Assembly (NCBI GenBank): GCA_947176715.1
Contig: CAMWRR010000027.1
Span: forward strand, 1 to 12,023
Direction of reading: 5' to 3'
Length of the DNA stretch: 12,023 nucleotides
Source of the DNA: an uncultured Rikenellaceae bacterium
Lineage (GTDB): Bacteria > Bacteroidota > Bacteroidia > Bacteroidales > Rikenellaceae
This document shows positions 1 through 6,556 of this stretch, one piece after another (the stretch's first letter is position 1; each line of letters begins with the position of its first letter). The position numbers were made by a program, and so were the translations under genes. The notes below the pieces were generated by a model that saw nothing but the letters and a program-made list of their open reading frames with translations, was not told the origin of the DNA and searched no databases.

Positions 1-945
1 AGTCACACAAATCTCATCTTTAGTCAAGTAATTGGACGGTTTTACCCTTTCTATGCGTATCCCTAACGAACATTCGATAAAATTCAAAAAACGTCTTTTT
101 AGCGATAGTGACCTTTTAAGGGGAAAATCCTTACTCCATTTCGTCATTGCCAGATATTTATAAAATTCACCTTTCAATGGATGAGGTTGATTCTTATTTA
201 ACCAAGGCTTAGAAGCCGTAGCGAAATGGAGAATAGTCGGATTCGACAAACAAGCATTAATCTCGTCCAGATACTTTTGATGCAACGGAGGATTTTTCAT
301 ATAAAACGGATCGGTCATATTGTATCGAAATGGTAATTGTCTTATCTTCCCGACCAATACGCTGTTTATCGCATCCTGATCCCAAAACAGCAACCTATCA
401 GGATATTCCGCAATAAAAGAGAATATTGTTTCGGCAATATTATTCTCTCTCCAATAATCGAGATTATACAACAACACTCCCGTGTTGAAATATCCCTTAT
501 CGGAACCGTATTTCAAACGATTGTATGTTCTAACGTCGTCGGTAGCCCCGTCTAAAACGGCCCCGCAGGCATGCCCGTCGATATCTTCAGACAACAACCC
601 GGACAAATTACCACACACCACCAGATCGCAGTCTAGATAAAGCGCCTTATGTACATCACAAGGCAGTATCTGCGGTATCAGTATTCTTAGATATGCCGCT
701 AAGCTGACATGGTCGTTTTCACGTACTACGCAATCTTTAAGTACGCTTTCATCAATATCGTAAAAAGATATCGACTTGCCATGCCTCTCCACTATCTCTT
801 TAAGAGACAGTTTACTCTCATCATCTAGCGATGTAGATACTATGTGATAACGCACCTCATTATCCGCATTGTTTTGACACAACGACTCTATCGCGGTTCC
901 GCAGAAAGGTACGTATCTATTATCCAAACAGTGAACTATATCCAT
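1..945 (-). CDS. Glycosyltransferase family 8 protein, 3' end cut off by the window
   Basis: The reading frame is open from the ATG at 945 to the left edge, giving 315 codons without a stop, so the C-terminus is missing. GT8 enzymes are retaining transferases that move a hexose (often galactose or glucose) from a UDP-sugar to a lipid-linked or LPS acceptor at the inner face of the membrane. Visible GT8 signatures are the N-terminal start MDIVHCLDNRYVP, the metal-binding DxD as LDCD (Asp105, Asp107), YFNTGVLLYNL at 152-162, WDQDAIN at 188-194, and His240 with KPW at 246-248, which close the nucleotide-sugar site. The start lies 9 nt after the galE stop, so it belongs to the same operon. By eye its base composition is clearly more AT-rich than the other genes here, as is common for laterally acquired transferases in polysaccharide loci. 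The family call is firm; donor and acceptor cannot be told. Confidence 0.93.
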   Translation of the reverse strand, partial: MDIVHCLDNRYVPFCGTAIESLCQNNADNEVRYHIVSTSLDDESKLSLKEIVERHGKSISFYDIDESVLKDCVVRENDHVSLAAYLRILIPQILPCDVHKALYLDCDLVVCGNLSGLLSEDIDGHACGAVLDGATDDVRTYNRLKYGSDKGYFNTGVLLYNLDYWRENNIAETIFSFIAEYPDRLLFWDQDAINSVLVGKIRQLPFRYNMTDPFYMKNPPLHQKYLDEINACLSNPTILHFATASKPWLNKNQPHPLKGEFYKYLAMTKWSKDFPLKRSLSLKRRFLNFIECSLGIRIERVKPSNYLTKDEICVT

Positions 946-954
946 ATTTCAAAT

Positions 955-1992
955 CTATATTATGCCTCTCTCCCGCAACTTCAACTGCCAATTCCACGCA
1001 TTGCGCAATGTCTCTTCGATAGGGGTATCGGCTCTCCACCCCAATATATCGTTGGCCTTGGAAGGATCGCCCCAGACCTTTTCCACGTCTCCATGACGAC
1101 GCGGTGCTATCTTGTAAGGCACCTTTACCCCTGTAGCCCGCTCAAAGGCCGTTATCAACTCCATTACCGACACTCCTTTGCCGGTACCCAGATTGAACAC
1201 CTCCACCTGCGCACTACTTTTATCGTCGAGCACACGCTCTACAGCAGCGACATGAGCCTTGGCAAGGTCTACCACATCGATGAAATCGCGGATGCAATAT
1301 CCGTCAGGCGTGTTATAATCGTTACCGAAAACACTCAATATGTCACGAGCCCCTATGGCCGCCTGTGTCATGAACGGAACCAGACAGTTGGGGACACCGT
1401 TGGGAAGCTCGCCTATAATACCCGACGGATGCGCTCCTATCGGATTGAAATAGCGAAGCATTACAGCGTTGAAACCGACACCGGAGGCGACAACATCGGC
1501 AATCATCTCCTCGCATATCTGTTTGGTATTGCCGTATGGCGACGTGGCTCTCTTTATGGGGGTATTCTCAGTCACAGGGTTCTCGTCGGGCTCTCCGTAA
1601 ACGGTGCATGAAGATGAAAATACCATCCCTTTGGTACCGTGCTCACGCATCATATCGAGCAAATTCATCAGCGTGACGAGATTGTTGCGATAATATTTGA
1701 CAGGCTCCGCAACAGACTCTCCCACAGCCTTGTCGGCTGCAAAATTAATGACACAGGCTATGTCGTGATAATCATCGAATAGCCTCCGCATAGCCGTCAT
1801 ATCGGTACAATCGGCCTCAACAAACTCCGGACGTACACCCGATATGGCCTCTATCCCGTCAAGCACCCTCCTGTCGCTATTTGCGAAGTTGTCAACTATA
1901 ACGACCGTATACCCCGAAGCCTGCAACTCCACGACGGTATGCGAACCTATATAACCGGCTCCACCGGTTACCAATATCAGATCTTTGGCCAT
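955..1992 (-). CDS. galE: UDP-glucose 4-epimerase (GalE type)
   Basis: This 345-residue short-chain dehydrogenase/reductase interconverts UDP-glucose and UDP-galactose through a bound NAD and a 4-keto intermediate in the cytoplasm. The NAD-binding loop GGAGYIGSH is at residues 10-18, DNF at 34-36 follows the second beta strand, and the catalytic set is Ser128 (in FSSSCTVYG), Tyr153 and Lys157 (SPYGNTK). Length is close to the family norm (338 in E. coli). Aligned by eye, the residue equivalent to E. coli Tyr299, which limits substrate size, is Val306 (in EKVWGD). A small residue there allows N-acetylated substrates in known epimerases, so UDP-GlcNAc/UDP-GalNAc may also be used. The ATG directly follows the TAG stop of the flippase gene (TAGATG), implying tight co-expression. 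Its place in a surface-polysaccharide operon suggests it supplies Gal, GalNAc or another 4-epimerised sugar to that polymer. It could also be a housekeeping GalE. Confidence 0.95.
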   Translation of the reverse strand: MAKDLILVTGGAGYIGSHTVVELQASGYTVVIVDNFANSDRRVLDGIEAISGVRPEFVEADCTDMTAMRRLFDDYHDIACVINFAADKAVGESVAEPVKYYRNNLVTLMNLLDMMREHGTKGMVFSSSCTVYGEPDENPVTENTPIKRATSPYGNTKQICEEMIADVVASGVGFNAVMLRYFNPIGAHPSGIIGELPNGVPNCLVPFMTQAAIGARDILSVFGNDYNTPDGYCIRDFIDVVDLAKAHVAAVERVLDDKSSAQVEVFNLGTGKGVSVMELITAFERATGVKVPYKIAPRRHGDVEKVWGDPSKANDILGWRADTPIEETLRNAWNWQLKLRERGII

Positions 1993-3417
1993 CTATTTAT
2001 GTTTTCTGTGAATAATATTTTTAACAAACACAAACTCACTGAATTTGAATATCTCGCTTCCACCTATGTAGACCGCGGCAAAAACCGACATCCCGACAAT
2101 TATCTGCCACCACGCACTCTCCAAAAACAACATAGAGCCGACAGCCGCCATACCGGAGACTGCCGTAAGTAGCATAACAGGCATTAAGGTCCTTATCTGC
2201 ACCATATATCCAGTATCCAACACTTTTTTAGTGTAATATACGATGATGCAAACATCTAAAAGATTATATATCACCACACCTATACACAACCAGCGCAATC
2301 CGAACGGAAACGTGGCGCATAATATAGCTATTGCTACGATCTTCTTTACCACCTCTGCCCTGAGAAACAAGTCGGAACGCCCCTTTACGTTGAGCATCTG
2401 GTTATTGAGAACCATTACAGGATACCACATATACGCCAAGCTCAGTATGGAGATAAGTTCGGCACTTGGCAACCACTTCTCCGTCAATACAATCAGCACC
2501 AACGGCTTGGCTATCACTGCCAACAGGATCATCAGGGGGAACACCACAAAACAGCTCAACCTCAAATATTTCAGGAACGTCTCCTCAAGCCATGCCTGAT
2601 CGTGCTGGTGTTCGCACTGTACGGGATAAATCACCCTGCATATAACCGACACTATGTTTGTGGATGGGTATTGCGATATGGAGTAGGCCCTGTTGTAGTA
2701 CCCAACGTCCACCGCATTATAAACCCTGCCTATCACGAGACTGTACAGATTGAGATAGATAGTGTGCATCAATGCCGAGGCGAGCAACTTGGAACCGAAC
2801 GAGAACAACTGTTTGAACGACGCTATCGAAAACTTCAACAACGGAACCCACTTGGCCATAACCCACAACAACACGGTAACCAACAGGTTGTTGGACAAAG
2901 ACTGCACCACAAGTGCCCACACGCCCCAACCGTGATATGCCGTATATATGCCTATCGCACCGCTTATGACCACAGACGCCAGCGAAGCCTTGGTCTGCGC
3001 TTTAAAGTTAAGCTCTATGCTGAGCCGCGTACGCTGAACGATAGAGAAGCTCGACAATATGAGATTCAACCCCACCCAACGCGTAACCTCCGTAAGTAAC
3101 GGTTGTTTATAGAATTCCGCTATCAACGGAGCGCACCAGAACAATATACCGTACAGAACGACAGATACCAATATGTTAAAGTAGAATACGGTAGAATAAT
3201 CGGTTTCGTCCCTGTCTTTTTTCTGTATGAGCGCATTTCCGAATCCACTGTCGATAAATGTCTGGGCCACGGCCATGAATATGGCAAGCATAGCTATAAG
3301 ACCGTATTCGGCAGGACTGATAAGTCGCGCTATTACGATACTCAGCAAAAACTGCACTCCTTGAACGGAAAACCGTTCAACCGCGCTCCATATTACTCCT
3401 TTGGTAGTGCTGGACAT
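1993..3417 (-). CDS. Wzx-type polysaccharide flippase (MOP superfamily)
   Basis: This 474-residue integral membrane protein has the composition and order of a Wzx/WzxC-like 'lipopolysaccharide biosynthesis' transporter, which moves undecaprenyl-linked repeat units across the inner membrane. The N-terminus (STTKGVIWSAVERFSVQGV, then ISPAEYGLIAML at about 34-45) is typical of the group: an amphipathic start, first membrane helix, and the P-x-E-Y-G-L turn. About 12-14 hydrophobic segments can be seen, for example near 20-32, 39-57, 78-100, 146-160, 166-188, 284-312, 321-340, 357-371, 375-396, 409-431 and 436-452. The tail is basic (HRKHK). The start ATG overlaps the stop of the upstream decarboxylase gene (TAATG) and the stop abuts the galE start, so it is inside the polysaccharide operon. 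The substrate cannot be read from sequence. No wzy polymerase is visible in the window; one would be expected further downstream if the pathway is Wzy-dependent. Confidence 0.9.
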   Translation of the reverse strand: MSSTTKGVIWSAVERFSVQGVQFLLSIVIARLISPAEYGLIAMLAIFMAVAQTFIDSGFGNALIQKKDRDETDYSTVFYFNILVSVVLYGILFWCAPLIAEFYKQPLLTEVTRWVGLNLILSSFSIVQRTRLSIELNFKAQTKASLASVVISGAIGIYTAYHGWGVWALVVQSLSNNLLVTVLLWVMAKWVPLLKFSIASFKQLFSFGSKLLASALMHTIYLNLYSLVIGRVYNAVDVGYYNRAYSISQYPSTNIVSVICRVIYPVQCEHQHDQAWLEETFLKYLRLSCFVVFPLMILLAVIAKPLVLIVLTEKWLPSAELISILSLAYMWYPVMVLNNQMLNVKGRSDLFLRAEVVKKIVAIAILCATFPFGLRWLCIGVVIYNLLDVCIIVYYTKKVLDTGYMVQIRTLMPVMLLTAVSGMAAVGSMLFLESAWWQIIVGMSVFAAVYIGGSEIFKFSEFVFVKNIIHRKHK

Positions 3418-4361
3418 TATTTGTCAGACAATAACCTATCGAAATACTCTATTGTTTTGCGCAACCCCTCATCGAGCTTCACACGTGGTTCCCATCCTCC
3501 GAGTATCTCCTTGGCATAGCTTATGTCCGGCTTGCGTTGTTTGGGGTCGTCGCCCGGAAGCGGAAGAAAATCTATCTTCGATTTGGACCCTGTAAGCTCT
3601 ATAACCTTTTGCGCAAGTTCCAACATGGAGAACTCGCCGGGATTACCGGTATTTACCGGACCGATAATATCGTCACCGGTAGACATCATCCTGACCATAG
3701 CCTCTATGAGATCGTCCACATACTGGAAGCTACGTGTCTGATGCCCGTCGCCATAAATGGTGATAGGCTCGTTTTTCAAGGCCTGTATTATGAAATTAGA
3801 GACTACGCGACCGTCATTCGGGTCCATTCTGGGGCCGTAGGTATTGAATATACGGATAATCTTGATACGGACATTATTCTGACGATAATAGTCCATAAAG
3901 AGCGTCTCGGCGCATCGTTTGCCTTCGTCGTAACAACTACGGATACCGATAGGGTTAACGTTTCCCCAATAGCTCTCCACCTGAGGATGCACAGCCGGAT
4001 CACCATAAACCTCGCTCGTAGAGGCCTGGAGTATCTTAGCCCCTACACGTTTGGCCAGGCCCAGCATATTGATGGCCCCCATTACGGACGTTTTAATAGT
4101 CTGAATGGCATCATGCTGGTAATGAGGGGGCGATGCAGGACAAGCCAGATTGTATATCTGATCTATCTCCGCATAATAGGGAAACGTAACGTCATGACGT
4201 ACCAACTCGAAATGGTTATCGTTTATAAGGTGTCGAATATTATCCTTATTTCCTGTAAAGAAGTTATCAAGACAAATCACGTCATTACCTTCCGAAATAA
4301 GACGATCGCATAAATGCGACCCCAAAAATCCGGCTCCACCTGTGACCAATACTCTTGCCAT
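3417..4361 (-). CDS. uxs: UDP-glucuronate decarboxylase (UDP-xylose synthase)
   Basis: This 314-residue extended SDR enzyme converts UDP-glucuronate to UDP-xylose by NAD-dependent oxidation, decarboxylation and reduction. The NAD loop GGAGFLGSH is at residues 8-16 and LDNFFTG at 31-37. The decarboxylase-specific signatures are PASPPHYQ at 75-82, TSEVYGDP at 115-122 (catalytic Thr115/Glu117), YWGNVNPIG at 131-139, YDEGKR at 144-149 (Tyr144, Lys148) and RIFNTYGPRM at 170-179. GDGHQTRSF at 204-212 and QRKPDI at 275-280 also fit. These separate it from the related RmlB dehydratases. The frame is open up to 4427, but the ATG at 4361 fits the family N-terminus (MARVLVTGG) and leaves a normal 52-nt gap after the upstream gene; the longer start would overlap it. 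It is the second gene of the operon and suggests a xylose- or arabinose-type pentose in the polymer. UDP-glucose dehydrogenase, which makes its substrate, is not in the window. Confidence 0.94.
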   Translation of the reverse strand: MARVLVTGGAGFLGSHLCDRLISEGNDVICLDNFFTGNKDNIRHLINDNHFELVRHDVTFPYYAEIDQIYNLACPASPPHYQHDAIQTIKTSVMGAINMLGLAKRVGAKILQASTSEVYGDPAVHPQVESYWGNVNPIGIRSCYDEGKRCAETLFMDYYRQNNVRIKIIRIFNTYGPRMDPNDGRVVSNFIIQALKNEPITIYGDGHQTRSFQYVDDLIEAMVRMMSTGDDIIGPVNTGNPGEFSMLELAQKVIELTGSKSKIDFLPLPGDDPKQRKPDISYAKEILGGWEPRVKLDEGLRKTIEYFDRLLSDK

Positions 4362-4413
4362 ATCTTTATTGAATTTATGTTTATCTCGATTATCGAAGTC
4401 TCTATATCGCTCT

Positions 4414-5877
4414 CTACAACGCCTCAATGAAAATATCGGGAATCTCGGCTATCACCTTTATTCCCGCGTCGGTGGTTATCCTCACGATAATCTCCCGTCT
4501 GCCGCCGTTTCGTGCCGGCTCCATGTCTACTATGCGCCCCTCGTAACCTTCGAGGTTTCCGCCGGTTATTCTCACGCTACGCCCCTTGCTCCACTCGGCA
4601 CGGTCTGCGGGCATGAAATCCATGTCGTCGGTAAGCCGGGAGACCACGGTCCGAAACTTATACAGTTCGTATTCGGGCACTACGGCATAGTCCGCATCCG
4701 CCGAGCGTCCCTGACGATATATCCACGCCATACCGCCGAGCGACTTGGCCAAAGCCGGCAACCTATCCCGACAAGTCCTTAAAAACACCACGTTACGTAT
4801 AACCGAACGGGTCTGTGTGGTCAGTTTCCTCCCCACGCGCTTCACTATCTCCTCGCAAGGGTAATAGAGGGCCGCGCTCTCCATTCCGAAGCCGTTCACA
4901 AGAACAGCGGCTACGTTTTCATACGAGGCATCCGGCCTGAGCCTCATGGCATACCAGCGTTCGGCGCAATCCTTGATGCTGCCGGCTATCATCGCCACGA
5001 CACCCTCTACCCTATCGCCTCCTACGTCACCGCCGCGCACATGTCTGAGCGGTGAATTATCCGGCAGCTCCGGAAGTGCGGCCAAAATAACCTCCGAGGG
5101 CACTTTAAGCTCCTGAGCTATCTCTATCCACAATCTGAGAGAGAGGTCGGCGTCGGCCGCACACGTAATACCGGCCCTGCGGAACATACCCTCCACATTG
5201 TGAAGATAGGAGCGCTCCCTCTGCGCCATATCGGCAACCGGCATACCCGAACGCAAAATCGGAAGCAGATAATCGGCATCCCAACCCTCGTACCGGCTTA
5301 TTATGCGTATCATCCCCGGCAGCAACGGCAGGCTCCCGCCCGAGGCGAGCATAAGCCGTCCTCCCCTGACAGAGCTTTTACGTAACGAGGCCATATCGGC
5401 GAACGACATACCGCAAGCGTAGAGCGAAAAAAGGAACAACGCCTGCGTCTGCTCGAACAACGGCTGAGAGGCGAAATCGAAAGAGGCCACGGTACGTGCC
5501 GCCTCCAAACGTCCGCCGCCAGACACTATCTCAGGCGCCGACCTCTCTTTACGGGTACCTATCGCATCGAACGCGCCCGACTTGGGGGCCAACCCCCTCT
5601 TTACCGCCTTGTTGTAAAGCGAACGGAAACGCTCGCAATACCGGCGTATGGTCGTAGCCTTGAGCCCCTCCTCAACGAGATAGCGGCGGTAAGAGTCTAC
5701 CAGCTCTCCGTCTATGTCCGAGAACCCTATCCTCCTGTCGCCGAGAAACCGCCCGAACGACGATACGAACCAACGGCAGTTGGCCGCATCGCTCGTAGTT
5801 ATGCGCTCCATCTCGTCATGGAAGAAATCCAAAGGAGAGAGAGCTGAATGGCGGCTATCCATATCGGAGCTTAACAT
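4414..5877 (-). CDS. Fusion of a catalytically dead tyrosine recombinase domain and a NusG/UpxY-like antiterminator
   Basis: This 487-residue protein has two recognisable parts in one uninterrupted frame. Residues about 12-280 resemble a Bacteroidales tyrosine recombinase. The SAM-like core-binding domain covers about 14-98 (VDSYRRYLVEEGLKATTIRR at 60-79 matches the usual pattern), and a catalytic-domain fold follows from about 140 (FLFSLYACGMSFADMASLRK). The catalytic residues are gone: the first Arg of the usual TRGMSF is Cys155, the KTG strand is absent, the ARH motif is degraded around 247-249, the LGH motif reads LPE at 268-270, and no nucleophilic Tyr follows. Residues about 306-420 resemble a NusG NGN domain, opening with ERWYAMRLRP at 306-315. 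Residues about 430-487 carry a KOW motif (GRSVRITGGNLEGYEGRIV at 432-450). UpxY-type NusG paralogues antiterminate Bacteroides capsule operons and are encoded first in them, exactly the position here. The start at 5877 is the first ATG; Met6 at 5862 is an alternative. DNA- or RNA-tethering by the dead recombinase half is inference. Confidence 0.82.
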   Translation of the reverse strand: MLSSDMDSRHSALSPLDFFHDEMERITTSDAANCRWFVSSFGRFLGDRRIGFSDIDGELVDSYRRYLVEEGLKATTIRRYCERFRSLYNKAVKRGLAPKSGAFDAIGTRKERSAPEIVSGGGRLEAARTVASFDFASQPLFEQTQALFLFSLYACGMSFADMASLRKSSVRGGRLMLASGGSLPLLPGMIRIISRYEGWDADYLLPILRSGMPVADMAQRERSYLHNVEGMFRRAGITCAADADLSLRLWIEIAQELKVPSEVILAALPELPDNSPLRHVRGGDVGGDRVEGVVAMIAGSIKDCAERWYAMRLRPDASYENVAAVLVNGFGMESAALYYPCEEIVKRVGRKLTTQTRSVIRNVVFLRTCRDRLPALAKSLGGMAWIYRQGRSADADYAVVPEYELYKFRTVVSRLTDDMDFMPADRAEWSKGRSVRITGGNLEGYEGRIVDMEPARNGGRREIIVRITTDAGIKVIAEIPDIFIEAL

Positions 5878-6060
5878 CGGCAGGAATAATCCAAGTTATC
5901 TGTTTTTACGGCAATATCCGTCTTCCCCCTCGTTACAAACTGGGGTTAGTGGCGATATGTGCGCCTTATGCCGTATCATAAAAACAACCGCGTACCCCCC
6001 GAAGACATATCGGAGCGTACATCGCGACGGATGCACCGTCCAGAAACAGACACCCGCCAT
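5878..6060 (-). promoter_or_regulatory. Long leader of the polysaccharide operon with serial stem-loops
   Basis: The stretch between the putative promoter and the first gene can form several hairpins when read as minus-strand RNA. They are a 5-bp GC-rich stem GACGG/CCGTC at 6026-6040; a 6-bp stem CTCCGA/TCGGGG with one G-U pair at 5997-6015; a bulged stem CCCC-GTT/AAC-GGGG at 5926-5944; and a 4-bp stem ACGG/CCGT at 5908-5921. None is followed by a U-tract, so they do not look like terminators. UpxY-type regulators are known to need the leader of their own operon, so this is the obvious place for the fusion protein to act. A 54-codon frame from the ATG at 6060 to the stop at 5896 lies inside it; its coding status is unclear. 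Confidence 0.4.
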
Positions 6061-6064
6061 GAGG

Positions 6065-6097
6065 CAAAGATAACTATTTTTGCCCAATTCCGCTAAA
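6065..6097 (-). promoter_or_regulatory. Putative Bacteroidota promoter of the polysaccharide operon
   Basis: Read on the minus strand, TATCTTTG (6072 to 6065) matches the TAnnTTTG -7 element of Bacteroidota promoters. TTTA (6097 to 6094) lies 21 nt upstream, near the TTTG -33 element. The expected transcription start is around 6058, giving a leader of about 180 nt before the fusion regulator at 5877. No paired inverted repeats that would make it an invertible promoter were seen by eye. Confidence 0.55.
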
Positions 6098-6492
6098 TTA
6101 TACGCATTAAAACACCGCTCCCCCGAACCGCACACAGAGGACAACACGCAAAGCCCGCCTCAACCGGCGCAAACACCTATACACAAACAGCCTGACCAAA
6201 ACGAACGACATACACCCCACTGCTACACATACACAATAGCATCGTCGTCCGGTAAAATCCATATCCAGCCACGAGGTCCGACCCGAACAAAGCGATGGAT
6301 GTCGAACACATTCAACTCGATTAGGTCCGATATAACGAAGACCGTGCTCCCTTCCGCTTGACAGACCCGAAGCACGAATGGCACCGAACCTTAGCTACGT
6401 ATGTGAGGAAAAACAGGTCTCTATATTGAAACATGTTTTACCCATGAATATAATACACATGCCGCCTGAAATTTACCGTACGGCAATAACAC
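6098..6492. other. Intergenic stretch with no recognised gene
   Basis: About 395 nt lie between the terminator of the GH20 gene and the putative polysaccharide promoter. Frames in it are short and read like low-complexity translations rich in Pro, Thr, His and Arg, with no recognisable domain. I found no TAnnTTTG element on the minus strand here. On the plus strand a TATTTTTG at 6075-6082 lacks a matching -33 element. No tRNA, repeat array or mobile element was seen. Confidence 0.5.
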
Positions 6493-6534
6493 AAAAACTG
6501 TCCGGAACCAGACATACGTTCCGATTCCGGACAG
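6493..6534 (-). terminator. Rho-independent terminator of the GH20 gene
   Basis: In minus-strand sense, CTGTCCGGAA pairs perfectly with TTCCGGACAG (10 bp, 17-nt loop) and is followed directly by TTTTT. It begins 23 nt past the stop codon of the hexosaminidase gene and separates that unit from the polysaccharide operon. Confidence 0.92.
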
Positions 6535-6556
6535 CCCCATTCGACGTAATGTCGCG

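Noticed and set aside
844..1611. Long plus-strand open frame opposite galE (255 codons)
   Set aside because: It lies wholly inside the minus-strand galE/GT8 region, has no recognisable domain, and is explained by the codon pattern of galE on the other strand.
4383..4397. Short palindrome TCGATTATCGA between the fusion regulator and the decarboxylase gene
   Set aside because: It is only 11 bp with a one-base centre, so it cannot form a hairpin, and nothing else suggests an operator.
4362..4427. Upstream extension of the UDP-glucuronate decarboxylase to an ATG at 4427
   Set aside because: The extra 22 residues are highly charged, unlike the family N-terminus, and would overlap the end of the fusion regulator gene; the ATG at 4361 gives the standard start.
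5990..6130. Invertible capsule promoter with flanking inverted repeats
   Set aside because: Capsule loci of this phylum often have them, but no matching inverted repeats could be found on either side of the putative promoter by eye.
6080..6361. Plus-strand 93-codon frame in the intergenic gap, with a TATTTTTG just upstream
   Set aside because: There is no -33 element, the composition is low-complexity (Pro/Thr/His/Arg), and no domain is visible.
5908..6488. Ten-base direct repeat TACGGCAATA near 5909 and 6479, as a possible excision or recombination site
   Set aside because: A single 10-base match is expected by chance in a window this size, and there is no mobile-element content between the copies.
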